Shown here in pieces: positions 53,219 to 61,121 of a DNA stretch of 64,000 nucleotides. Each line of letters begins with the position of its first letter. Within the stretch, counting starts at the first letter, position 1. This stretch comes from Hymenobacter norwichensis DSM 15439. GTDB taxonomy: Bacteria > Bacteroidota > Bacteroidia > Cytophagales > Hymenobacteraceae. A program made the position numbers and the translations under genes. Under the pieces are notes generated by a model, which saw only the letters and a list, made by a program, of their open reading frames with translations, made no database searches and was not told the origin of the DNA. The stretch lies in assembly GCF_000420705.1 (NCBI RefSeq), contig NZ_ATVL01000006.1, forward strand, positions 1 to 64,000, in the 5' to 3' direction.

Positions 53219-53701
53219 ATGGAGAAGAATACCCGCGCCGCCGTAGTACAGCAGCTCGTCAGCCTGCTGACCGAAGCCAATGCCCACGTTACCTTCGAGC
53301 AGGCCTGCGCCGATGTGCCCGCTGCCTTACTCAACCAAAAGGCTCCGGGTTTGCCGTATACCATCTGGCAGCTGGCCGAGCACCTGCGCATTGCCCAGCT
53401 GGATATTCTGGAGTTCAGCCGCAACCCCGCGCACGAGTCGCCGGAGTGGCCTGTCGGCTATTGGCCCGCCCCGGAGGCCACGGTAGATGAGGCCGGCTGG
53501 CAGGCTACGCTGGCCGCCATCCGCCACGACCAAACCGAGTTTATTGCGCTGCTGCACGATGAATCCAACGATTTGCTAGCGCCCTTTGCGCACGGCACCG
53601 GCCAAACCCTGTTGCGCGAAGCCCTGCTCATTGCCGACCACAATGCCTACCACACCGGCCAGCTAGTGTTGCTGCGCCGCCTGCTTGGTGATTGGGAATA
53701 G
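53219..53701 (+). CDS. DinB family metal-binding four-helix protein
   Basis: A 160-residue soluble protein of the DinB superfamily. The three metal-ligand His residues are present: QLAEHLRIAQ in helix 2 and ADHNAYHTGQLVLLRRLLGD in helix 4. Helices 1 and 3 match in length. Members bind Zn2+ or Ni2+ and often act as thiol transferases or damage-inducible proteins; the role here is unknown. It stands alone, divergent from the rluE-like gene and convergent with a small exported protein. Confidence 0.88.
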   Translation: MEKNTRAAVVQQLVSLLTEANAHVTFEQACADVPAALLNQKAPGLPYTIWQLAEHLRIAQLDILEFSRNPAHESPEWPVGYWPAPEATVDEAGWQATLAAIRHDQTEFIALLHDESNDLLAPFAHGTGQTLLREALLIADHNAYHTGQLVLLRRLLGDWE

Positions 53702-53741
53702 CTGGTGCGCCTAACACCCGAAACGGGTGGCGGAAAAAGGC

Positions 53742-54200
53742 CTAATGGCTGATGGGGTGTATTTTTTCGTCTACCTCTGTGCCTTGCCCCGCCACTCGGC
53801 ACCAGCCTGTTTCTTTTTTAATGAACACTTCCAGCCGGCGCACTTTCAAGGCTACGTCGTGCCCATCAACGAGGAGGCGCACATCGGCCAGCCAGTTTAC
53901 CACGGCCGAAGTGCCACCATATATCCGGATGATTTCGGTGCCTGGCACGGGAGTGACTGACTTGAAAACCAGCTTTTCCTTGGTTTGCACCCCTTTCCAC
54001 TGCTGTACGGAATAGGAGATGTCTCCCTTGGCCCCAACGGCTACTACATCTGAGGGGCAGGACACTCTTTCGGGGCCGCCGGGGCCGTGCAGGAGGGTAC
54101 GAATTTGCCGCCGTTCTGTGGGGTAGCTGGCGGTATCTAGCTGAGCTACAGCAGCGGTGGCTGTCAGCAGCAGTAGGGTAGTGGTTGTCGTCTTTTTCAT
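53742..54200 (-). CDS. Exported DUF4440/SnoaL-like protein
   Basis: A 152-residue exported protein: signal peptide MKKTTTTTLLLLTATAAVAQ, then an NTF2-like fold. The helix TERRQIRTLLHGPGGPERVS opens it, and the strand series follows: DVVAVGAKGDISYSVQQWKG, IIRIYGGTSAVVNWLADVRL, VALKVRRLEVFIKKETGWCR. This fits DUF4440 or SnoaL-like proteins, which bind small ligands in a cone-shaped pocket. Function is unknown. It is 69 bp downstream of an AraC regulator and shares its direction, so the regulator might be linked to it. Confidence 0.78.
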   Translation of the reverse strand: MKKTTTTTLLLLTATAAVAQLDTASYPTERRQIRTLLHGPGGPERVSCPSDVVAVGAKGDISYSVQQWKGVQTKEKLVFKSVTPVPGTEIIRIYGGTSAVVNWLADVRLLVDGHDVALKVRRLEVFIKKETGWCRVAGQGTEVDEKIHPISH

Positions 54201-54269
54201 GGCCCAGGGCGTTGCTATCCGCCAAAACTAGCGGGTCCCGGAACCATAAAATAGTATAAATCCGACATC

Positions 54270-55091
54270 CTAAATGCGCAAATCGTCCTGCACTTTCAGC
54301 GGCGAGTCGAGGATTTGCAGGGCCAAGGCTTTGGGCGTAGCATCCGCGAATTCCTTGAAGTCTCTGATTAGGTGCATCTGGTCGTAGTACCCGCACGCAT
54401 AGCTGATAGAGGTCCAGGTGTGCTGCGGCTGGGTGAGTTTCAGGCGGTAGGCCTTCGAGAAGCGGATGATTCGGGTGAAAAACTTAGGTGAGTAGCCCAG
54501 CAGCTCCTTCGATTTCCGCTCAAACTGCCTGATGCTCAGGCACGCCGTAGCCGCGGCTTGGTCTAAAGTGTAAGCGCCGTTGCCACCAAGCATGGCCTGA
54601 GCTGCGCGTTCGAATGGATTGTAGCTGGCCAAGTTCATCCGGCGCAGCAAATACGCTTCCACCACGGTTTTCATTTCCACGGGGTGCCGGGCTGCCCTTA
54701 GGCGGTCCGCCACGTCGCTGATTTCCCGGCCCAGGATATCCGCTGCGTTGCAAGGCAGGTCTAGCAGCTCGTGCATGGGTACGCGCAGCAGCCGAAACAA
54801 ACCGCCCGGATGAAATGCCACCGTCACAAACCGGTGCTGCGGGCCCATAGCTAATTCTACCTTGGTGGTTTGGGGGCCAACAATAGTGCAGGCGGGTAAC
54901 TCAGTGAACAGATGTTTGCCTTGGCGGCTTTTGGTGGCGTCGGCGGGGTAGAAGTTGAGGCTGTGCTGCGGCGTAGGCGGAAACGGCGCCACGCGGCTGT
55001 AAGCAGGACCAGCCAGCTGCACTTGCACTACCATTATATGGCTTACAAAGGGTCGTAAGGCCGGGTGCACGGCGTAGAAATCAGGCTTCAT
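54270..55091 (-). CDS. AraC family transcriptional regulator
   Basis: A 273-residue DNA-binding protein. The N-terminal ~150 residues (KPDFYAVHPALRPFVSHIMV, GGLFRLLRVPMHELLDLPC) match the DUF6597-type sensory domain common in Bacteroidota. The C-terminal AraC HTH shows ACLSIRQFERKSKELLGYSP, FFTRIIRFSKAYRL and ISYACGYYDQMHLIRDFKEF. The effector is unknown. It is followed on the same strand by the small DUF4440-like gene and preceded by an unknown beta-rich gene, with 85 bases between. Confidence 0.92.
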   Translation of the reverse strand: MKPDFYAVHPALRPFVSHIMVVQVQLAGPAYSRVAPFPPTPQHSLNFYPADATKSRQGKHLFTELPACTIVGPQTTKVELAMGPQHRFVTVAFHPGGLFRLLRVPMHELLDLPCNAADILGREISDVADRLRAARHPVEMKTVVEAYLLRRMNLASYNPFERAAQAMLGGNGAYTLDQAAATACLSIRQFERKSKELLGYSPKFFTRIIRFSKAYRLKLTQPQHTWTSISYACGYYDQMHLIRDFKEFADATPKALALQILDSPLKVQDDLRI

Positions 55092-55176
55092 ACACTTGCG
55101 GCGGTGGATGGGCTAACCGGAGGGTTTTCCGAATGCCTTTACTGCTGTATCGAGTAAGGTGTTAAAATACAGAGAA

Positions 55177-55992
55177 TTACTTCTTGTGAAACCCTTCCTC
55201 TCGCAACATTTCCATGGCATCTACAATACTGAAACTATGAAGATCATACACTAGGAACTTACCAGCGCCAATACCCCGTATCCGAGCAGCTAATTTACCC
55301 CGAGGTCCTAATTTAAAATGACCGAAGCGCTGCATTCTGTCTTTTCTATTCCACCAGAAAAAACTGTAATGGTCTTCATAAGAAGAGTAAAAGATAACAT
55401 TGTCCCGGTCGGAAGTTAAAGCGTAAGACCCCTTGAAATCAACGGGCGTTGGTTGTTGCGTCAGCCGGTAGTCGGTAAGACGAAGCTCTTGTAGAGGAAA
55501 CCCGGTATATGTGTAAGCAAGCACGGAATCGTTGTCTTGTTTGCATATGCAGTAGCAGGCCAGGATGAAGCCGTGCCCACCGGATACGTAGCCGAAAACC
55601 TGTTGGCCCTCAAAGTCAAACACTGCTATACCATCTCCGGTAGGCGACCTTTCACCTGCCGCTTGGTCGAAGTAGGCAACCACAATTCGATTGGCTTGTA
55701 CCAACACATCTTCTATGTATTCGCCAGCATTGAAGGACAAAAGCTTGCGGCCTGTGTAATCGAAAATATGGCCGGTGTCTGGATTGCCTACCTGTTCGCC
55801 GATTATCAAAAAACGCTCGGCATCCAACTCCCGAATCCATGCGTAGTTAAATTGATATGGAAGGGTCAACTGCATGCTGTTCCACCAAACTTCCATATTG
55901 TTCATCAGCGCAATGAAGTTGCCGTACTCGTCGGCATCCAGGTCTAGTATGTGCAACTCGCCACAGTCGAGCGGGTAGGTGGTAATGGGCAT
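55177..55992 (-). CDS. Unknown protein, beta-propeller-like
   Basis: A 271-residue soluble protein without a signal peptide. It is made of repeated short strands with acidic turns (LHILDLDADEYGNFIALMNN, RFLIIGEQVGNPDTGHIFDY, NRIVVAYFDQAAG, GIAVFDFEGQQVFGYVSG), as in a cytoplasmic beta-propeller. Two Cys lie together (ACYCICKQDN). I do not recognise the family. A terminator at 56007-56049 separates it from the GIN-domain gene upstream, so it probably has its own promoter in that gap, which was not found. Confidence 0.65.
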   Translation of the reverse strand: MPITTYPLDCGELHILDLDADEYGNFIALMNNMEVWWNSMQLTLPYQFNYAWIRELDAERFLIIGEQVGNPDTGHIFDYTGRKLLSFNAGEYIEDVLVQANRIVVAYFDQAAGERSPTGDGIAVFDFEGQQVFGYVSGGHGFILACYCICKQDNDSVLAYTYTGFPLQELRLTDYRLTQQPTPVDFKGSYALTSDRDNVIFYSSYEDHYSFFWWNRKDRMQRFGHFKLGPRGKLAARIRGIGAGKFLVYDLHSFSIVDAMEMLREEGFHKK

Positions 55993-56006
55993 GAGGCTGA
56001 AAACGA

Positions 56007-56049
56007 AAAAGCAGAAAAGGCTGCTGGTAAGCTAGCATTTTCTGCTTTT
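56007..56049 (-). terminator. Rho-independent terminator after the GIN gene
   Basis: Arms 56007-56022 and 56034-56049 pair with one mismatch, and a T-run follows on the minus strand (AAAAA at 56006-56010 on plus). It is about 24 bases after the GIN-gene stop. Confidence 0.75.
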
Positions 56050-56072
56050 GAAAAGCCGGGTGGCTGAGGGGG

Positions 56073-56741
56073 TTAGCGGCTGACGCGGGCGCGGCCTTTA
56101 TTGTGCACGTCGCTGGCGCCGGAGCTATGGGCTTGCAGCTCGTCGTCTACGTACACGTAGGCATCGGAGGCGCCGGAGGCTTGCACGCTGGCGGTGCGGC
56201 TGCGCAGATCGGAGGCGCGGTAGTCGCTACTGCCGCTGATGTCTACCTGCTGGCGCTCCACGCGGCCATCAAGGCGGACGTCGGAAGCGCCGCTGGCGTT
56301 TGTGGTCAGGGATTTGGCGTTGAGCGTGAGCGTCACGTCGGAAGCGCCGCTGGCGTTAATGCGGAAATCGTCGGCGGAAATGGGCGTTTCACCTTTCACG
56401 TCAGAAGCACCGCTCACCTCAATGCCGGCCAGCTGCGGCGTGGTGATGTACACTTTCACGGTTTTGCTGCGCAGCATCTGAGTGAGCGAGAAGTTTTTGT
56501 CGCGATAGATGGTGAGCGTATTGCCGCGCACCTCGGTTTTCACCGATTCCAGTACGTCCTGGTCGGCATCAACCTCTACTTTGGTGGTGGGTCCCTGCCG
56601 CACGTACAGGTTGATGGCGCCGCTGGCTTTCACCATCTGAAAAGAGCCAACCGACCGCTGCTGCTGGGCCACGGAAGAACAGGCAGATAAGCCAACCAGC
56701 GCGGTAGTGGCCAGGACCGAAAGAAGGGCGAAGGATTTCAT
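56073..56741 (-). CDS. GIN-domain (DUF2807) lipoprotein with SGASDV repeats
   Basis: A 222-residue exported lipoprotein (signal SFALLSVLATTALVGL with lipobox SAC). The mature part is a GIN-domain (DUF2807) beta-helix in which the motif SGASDV or a close form recurs about every 18-20 residues: EVSGASDVKG, NASGASDVTLT, NASGASDVRLD, DISGSSDYRA, QASGASDAYV and HSSGASDVHN. Each Ser-Asp turn probably forms one corner of the helix. Such proteins are widespread in Bacteroidota and may be adhesins or envelope scaffolds; function is not established. It is co-oriented with the unknown gene downstream and the MFS gene upstream. Confidence 0.9.
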   Translation of the reverse strand: MKSFALLSVLATTALVGLSACSSVAQQQRSVGSFQMVKASGAINLYVRQGPTTKVEVDADQDVLESVKTEVRGNTLTIYRDKNFSLTQMLRSKTVKVYITTPQLAGIEVSGASDVKGETPISADDFRINASGASDVTLTLNAKSLTTNASGASDVRLDGRVERQQVDISGSSDYRASDLRSRTASVQASGASDAYVYVDDELQAHSSGASDVHNKGRARVSR

Positions 56742-56928
56742 AAGGCTGCGTTTGAAAGGTGAGAGGCTACTACTATCTCAGATGCAGCACAACATAAAAC
56801 CGTTGCCTAGCTATATAAGTAAGTTTTGAATTACTGATTGAGAATTATCGGTATCCAGAACAATGTAGCGACGCTACAATCATTTCACTGTCATTGTAAT
56901 CAGCAGCTCAATTGTCAGCAGTCCAACC

Positions 56929-58077
56929 CTAAATCTTCCGCACCAGCACCACCACCACGGCCCCCAGCAGTGCTACCAGCCCAAACGACCAGCGCAAACT
57001 GGCGGCTTCGGCCACAAAGCCCACCAGCGGCGGCACCAGCAAAAACCCGAAGTAGCCCACCGTGGAAACCGACGCAATGGCGGTGCCGGAGCTAAGCGCC
57101 GAGGTACGGCCCGCCATGGCAAACACCATCGGAACCACGCACGACACGCCCAGCCCCACCAACACAAACCCCAGGCCCGCTACCAGCGGCACTGGAAATA
57201 ATGCGGCCAAGCCCAGCCCCACTGTCATGAGCAGGCCGCTGTAATGCAGAATGGGTTTCACGCCGAAGCGGTTGGCCAGCGAGTCGCCGGTGAAGCGGGC
57301 AATGGTCATGGCCACCATGTACACGGCATAGCCAATGGTGGCTGTTTCCTGGGGTACGTGCACGGCTTTCTGAAAGTAGATGCCGCTCCAGTCGTACATG
57401 GTGCCTTCGCAGGCCATGCAGGCAAACGCAATAACTCCGAATTTCAGCAACGCCTTATCAGGCAAGGCGAAACCGGCGCGCCGCTCGGTGGCAACGGGTG
57501 CCACGTCCAGCGTGGTTGGAAAAAAGTACACGGCTACGCCCGTTAATACCACTGCTACGGCCAGAAAGTGGTACGTGGGCATGATGCCGGCTGGCACCAG
57601 GGCGGCGCTTACGGCCGCCGCCGCAAAGCCCGCCACGCTCCATACCCCATGAAAGCTGGCAATGATGGAGCGGGAATACAGCTTCTGCACGCTCACCGAC
57701 TGCGCATTGACGGAAATATTAAGTAGGTTTCGGGACGAGCCAAAGCAAAACAGCAGCGCCACTAATTGCCAGGTTTCCTGCGCGAAGCCCAGCAGCGCCA
57801 GCGCTACATTGTAAAGCACCGCGCCCCCCATCATCACCTGCCGGCTGCTAAAGCGCTGATGCAGCCAGCCCGTAACGGGGAGCGTAAGCATGAGGCCGGT
57901 GGGCAACGCCAGCAATACGCCACCCAGCTCAGCCTCGTCTAGTCCTAGTTGGTGCTGAATGGTGGGAATCCGAGAGGCCCACGTGGAAAACCCGAAGCCC
58001 GAAACAAAGAAAAACAAGGCAATGGCTACCCGCGCCCGTTGCGCGGTGCTGTTTTCCAAAACTTCCGTCGTTGCCAT
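56929..58077 (-). CDS. MFS transporter (YbjJ-like)
   Basis: A 382-residue inner-membrane transporter with twelve helices. FFFVSGFGFSTWASRIPTIQ and LDEAELGGVLLALPTGLMLT resemble the YbjJ branch of MFS, with the loop GWLHQRFSSRQVMMGGAV as motif A and ARFTGDSLANRFGVKPIL as its repeat in the second half. MFS members of this branch have unknown or sugar-related substrates. The start is the ATG at 58077. It is divergent from the lipoprotein gene at 58291 and sits between it and the GIN gene. Confidence 0.9.
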   Translation of the reverse strand: MATTEVLENSTAQRARVAIALFFFVSGFGFSTWASRIPTIQHQLGLDEAELGGVLLALPTGLMLTLPVTGWLHQRFSSRQVMMGGAVLYNVALALLGFAQETWQLVALLFCFGSSRNLLNISVNAQSVSVQKLYSRSIIASFHGVWSVAGFAAAAVSAALVPAGIMPTYHFLAVAVVLTGVAVYFFPTTLDVAPVATERRAGFALPDKALLKFGVIAFACMACEGTMYDWSGIYFQKAVHVPQETATIGYAVYMVAMTIARFTGDSLANRFGVKPILHYSGLLMTVGLGLAALFPVPLVAGLGFVLVGLGVSCVVPMVFAMAGRTSALSSGTAIASVSTVGYFGFLLVPPLVGFVAEAASLRWSFGLVALLGAVVVVLVRKI

Positions 58078-58290
58078 ACAAACACTGCTACCTGAGTGGC
58101 AAAGGTACGCCGGGCGTGTAGGCCACCGCCGCCGTGCGCCGGAATTAGTTAGGTATATGGCGCCGTAGCTAAACAGTACGCTTGGCGTTGGCAGCCGCAG
58201 CCACTCACGACAACCCCACAGTAGGTCACCTCGTATCAGCCCTCATTACAGCCAGCCGGCTATATGCTGTTCTCCCTGACGTTTCCTTTT

Positions 58291-58944
58291 ATGAACAAGA
58301 ACCTGCTCTTTCTGTCGGTAGCCGCGGCCACACTCGCCGCTACCTCCTGCACCCAGGATAAGCCTGCCGCCGTGGATGCCGCCACTACGCCCGCCGCCGA
58401 TACGGCCGTGGTAGTAAACGAAGCCCCTGCCGACACCGCCGCCTACCGTACCGACGCCGATGCCCTGGCTGCCCGCGTAGCCCAAGACCTGAAGCTGACC
58501 GATACCGTAGTGGTAACCCGTATCTCGAAAACCTACTACACCCGGGGCCGCCGCCTCAACGAGGCTAACGCCCGCTATACCGCCGATACCACTGGCCGCT
58601 ATGCCACCCTGCGTACCATTAACGACGAAACCGACCAGCAGGTGAAGGCCATCGTGCCCGACCAGTATGATACGTATGCTGCCAACCGCGGCACATATTA
58701 TGATGGCACGCCCTACACGGCCATTGTGGTAGCGCCAGCAGCTTCGGCCAGCGCCGCGCCGGCTCGCCGCCGCGGACCGGCCATTGAGAAGTACGAGAAG
58801 AAGGCCAACGGCGAAACCAAAATCAAGTACGCCAACGGCAAAACCGTGAAAATCGATAAGGACGGCGACACCAAAGTGGAGTACCCGAACGGTACCAAAG
58901 TGAAGCGCGACGCCGACGATGGCAAAGTGAAAGTGAAAAACTAA
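58291..58944 (+). CDS. Lipoprotein with Tcp10-like G-box tail, unknown function
   Basis: A 217-residue envelope lipoprotein (NKNLLFLSVAAATLAATSC is the signal and lipobox). The centre is an Ala, Asp and Thr-rich segment, then a helical part (TDTVVVTRISKTYYTRGRRL). The C-terminal ~50 residues repeat a strand-turn unit (KANGETKIKYANGKTVKI, DKDGDTKVEYPNGTKVKRD), close to the Tcp10/CPAP G-box motif that forms a single-layer beta sheet. Function is unknown. A second ATG at 58264 opens the frame, but the ATG at 58291 gives the signal. It ends at the terminator at 58968-59002. Confidence 0.75.
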   Translation: MNKNLLFLSVAAATLAATSCTQDKPAAVDAATTPAADTAVVVNEAPADTAAYRTDADALAARVAQDLKLTDTVVVTRISKTYYTRGRRLNEANARYTADTTGRYATLRTINDETDQQVKAIVPDQYDTYAANRGTYYDGTPYTAIVVAPAASASAAPARRRGPAIEKYEKKANGETKIKYANGKTVKIDKDGDTKVEYPNGTKVKRDADDGKVKVKN

Positions 58945-58967
58945 CCAGTAGTTTTCTGCTGAATTCG

Positions 58968-59002
58968 AAGCCTCCATACCCAGCGGGTGTGGAGGCTTTT
59001 TT
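58968..59002 (+). terminator. Rho-independent terminator
   Basis: Arms 58968-58980 and 58986-58998 pair with one mismatch around CAGCG, followed by T6 (58997-59002). It lies 24 bases after the lipoprotein stop. Confidence 0.85.
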
Positions 59003-59076
59003 CGCGCCCACGGTTTCCGATTTGGTTGCCTGTCAATGTAGCCTCGCGGCGGAAATGGTAAGCTAGGGCCTGAGCG

Positions 59077-59107
59077 CTGGCAACGTTGCCGGCAACGATT
59101 GCATAAA
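59077..59107 (+). promoter_or_regulatory. LacI-type operator candidate, pectate lyase 2
   Basis: Same palindrome and flank as 50610-50640 (GGCAACGTTGCC then GGCAACGATTGC), 124 bases before the ATG of the second pectate lyase. A shared TTTGCCTG follows about 15-18 bases later in both copies. Confidence 0.65.
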
Positions 59108-59230
59108 TAAATCAATCGTTTGCCTGTCCGCTTGGGCCTGGAAACATGTAGTATAGTTCTTCGATATTATTGTCGGCCTTGTAACAGGCCCTGCGTTCTG
59201 TCTCAGAATTCTACCACCTAATTCCCCCTG

Positions 59231-60994
59231 ATGCGTTCAAGCTCTACTCTTCCTGTTCTTAAAAACTATGTAGCAAAGCCCGGCCAATGGCTGGCGCTAG
59301 CTGTAGCGCTAACTGGCCTGGTCCCGGTGGCGCAGGCCCAGCTGCCGTCGTTTCCGGGGGCGGAGGGCGCCGGCAAATTCACCAGCGGCGGCCGGGGTAC
59401 AGTGGCAGTGCCAACTACGGTGTTCGAAGTCACCAACCTCAACGATGACAACCTGCCGGGCAGTTTCCGCTACGCAGTAACGGCAGCGGCCACGCACCGC
59501 ACGGTGGTATTTCGGGTGTCGGGTACCATTCATCTGCTGTCCGATTTGCGGATTTCGCGCGCCAACACCACCATTGCCGGCCAGACTGCGCCCGGCGACG
59601 GTATCTGCCTGGCCGACTACCCAGTAAGCGTCAGCAACGACAACGTTATCATTCGGTTTATCCGCTTCCGCCTCGGCGACAAAAACCAGAACCAGGGCAT
59701 GGTGAATGGTAGCGGCGACGATGACGCTTTTGGGGCCCTGAGCCGTAAAAACCTGATGATTGACCACTGCACCATGAGTTGGTCGGCGGATGAGGCCTGC
59801 ACCGTGTACCGCGGCGACAGCACCACGATGCAGTGGAACATCATGAGCGAGCCGCTCGACTACTCCTACCATTTTGAAACCGGCGACACCGACTTTGAGC
59901 GGCACGGTTACGGCGGCATCTGGGGCGGGCGCAACGCCTCATTCCACCACAACCTGCTGGCGCACATGCGCGGCCGGATGCCACGCTTTGATGGCAGCCG
60001 CAACCTTTCGCCGAACACCGCCGGTCAGGAAAACGTGGATTTCCGCAACAACGTCATCTACAACTGGGCCAGCTACAACGTGAATGGCGGCGAAGGAGGC
60101 AACTACAACATTGTCAATAACTACTACAAGTACGGCCCCAACACACCCACCAGCTCGTCGGGTGGGGTGCCCATCCGGAGCGAAGTGCTGAACCCGTACA
60201 AGCAAACCTCGTTGCCCTACGGCCGCTACTATATGGCTGGCAACTACGTGGATAGCTACCCCAACGTAACGGCTAACAACTGGCTGGGTGCCGTGATGAA
60301 CGGCGGCACCCGCGCCGATACCACGCTTTCCAAAGTCTTGGTGCCCTTCACCACCGTGCCCGCCATTGCCCCGCAAAGCGCCCTGGCAGCCTACGCGGCT
60401 GTGCTGCAAAAAGCCGGCTGCGTGCTCCCCACCCGCGACACTTTGGACCAGCGCATCGTCAACAACGTGCTCAACCGCACCGGCCGCCTGATTGATGTGC
60501 AGGGCGGCTACGCGCACGGCACGCCATATAGTGTTTCGCAGTCGGCGTGGCCAACGCTCAACTCGCTGCCCGCCCCCCTCGACACCGACCAGGACGGTAT
60601 GCCCGACGCCTGGGAAATTAGCATGGGCCTGAACCCCACCAACGCCGCCGACCGCAACACCCGTGGCACCAGCGGCTACACCATGCTGGAAAACTACCTC
60701 AACGGCCTAACTGCCACCGTGCTAGCCAAGTCCGCCGCTGTGGATGCTTCGGTGGCTGCCATTCAGGCCTATCCTAATCCGGCTCAAAACCAGCTCACGG
60801 TAGCCCACCCGGTAGCCAGCCGCGGTGCCGAAGTGCAGCTATACAGCCTGATGGGCCAGCTGCTGACCAAGGTAGCCGTAACGCCCGGCTCGTTGGAAAC
60901 CCGGCTACCCGTAAACCGCCTCGCGCCCGGCACCTACTTGGTGCGCTACTCCGACGCCGCCACGCAACTGACCACCCGTTTCGCCCGGCAGTAA
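59231..60994 (+). CDS. Secreted pectate lyase (PL1) with T9SS sorting domain
   Basis: A 587-residue paralog of the lyase at 50761. A signal peptide (ALAVALTGLVPVAQAQ) precedes FPGAEGAGKFTSGGRG, and the beta-helix rungs are the same in order: NTTIAGQTAPGDGICLADYP, NLMIDHCTMSWSADE, FHHNLLAHMRGRMPRFDGS, VDFRNNVIYNWASYN. It has the calcium-type repeat (DTDQDGMPDAWEISMGLNP) and then an added ~75-residue Por domain (QAYPNPAQNQLTVAHPVA, LAPGTYLVRYSD), so it should be exported by T9SS to the surface. The enzyme cleaves pectate by beta-elimination. It lies upstream of the pectin esterase in the same direction, and the pair may be one unit. Confidence 0.95.
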   Translation: MRSSSTLPVLKNYVAKPGQWLALAVALTGLVPVAQAQLPSFPGAEGAGKFTSGGRGTVAVPTTVFEVTNLNDDNLPGSFRYAVTAAATHRTVVFRVSGTIHLLSDLRISRANTTIAGQTAPGDGICLADYPVSVSNDNVIIRFIRFRLGDKNQNQGMVNGSGDDDAFGALSRKNLMIDHCTMSWSADEACTVYRGDSTTMQWNIMSEPLDYSYHFETGDTDFERHGYGGIWGGRNASFHHNLLAHMRGRMPRFDGSRNLSPNTAGQENVDFRNNVIYNWASYNVNGGEGGNYNIVNNYYKYGPNTPTSSSGGVPIRSEVLNPYKQTSLPYGRYYMAGNYVDSYPNVTANNWLGAVMNGGTRADTTLSKVLVPFTTVPAIAPQSALAAYAAVLQKAGCVLPTRDTLDQRIVNNVLNRTGRLIDVQGGYAHGTPYSVSQSAWPTLNSLPAPLDTDQDGMPDAWEISMGLNPTNAADRNTRGTSGYTMLENYLNGLTATVLAKSAAVDASVAAIQAYPNPAQNQLTVAHPVASRGAEVQLYSLMGQLLTKVAVTPGSLETRLPVNRLAPGTYLVRYSDAATQLTTRFARQ

Positions 60995-61001
60995 CCAGTT
61001 A

Positions 61002-61070
61002 CCAGGTAGGAGTTGCCGGTTGCCAGTCATGCATTCTGCAAGTCTTGGGTAACCGGCAACTCCTACCTGG
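61002..61070 (+). repeat. 20-base perfect inverted repeat between two pectin genes
   Basis: Arms 61002-61021 and 61051-61070 are perfectly complementary with a 29-base loop. No T-run follows. It could be a terminator or attenuator between pectate lyase and pectin esterase, or an mRNA stability element. Confidence 0.6.
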
Positions 61071-61121
61071 CAAACGGTGACTCTCAACTGATTCCTTTCC
61101 TGTACCCTAAAAATTCCCTTT

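Noticed and set aside
53715..53729. Small hairpin (CACCCG-AAA-CGGGTG) between dinB-like and DUF4440 genes
   Set aside because: Only six pairs and no T-run, too weak for a terminator call.
58246..59115. Long open frame on the minus strand across the lipoprotein gene (289 codons)
   Set aside because: It lies antisense to a gene with a clear lipoprotein signal; its product is Gly- and His-rich low-complexity sequence without motifs, as expected of a GC-rich shadow frame.
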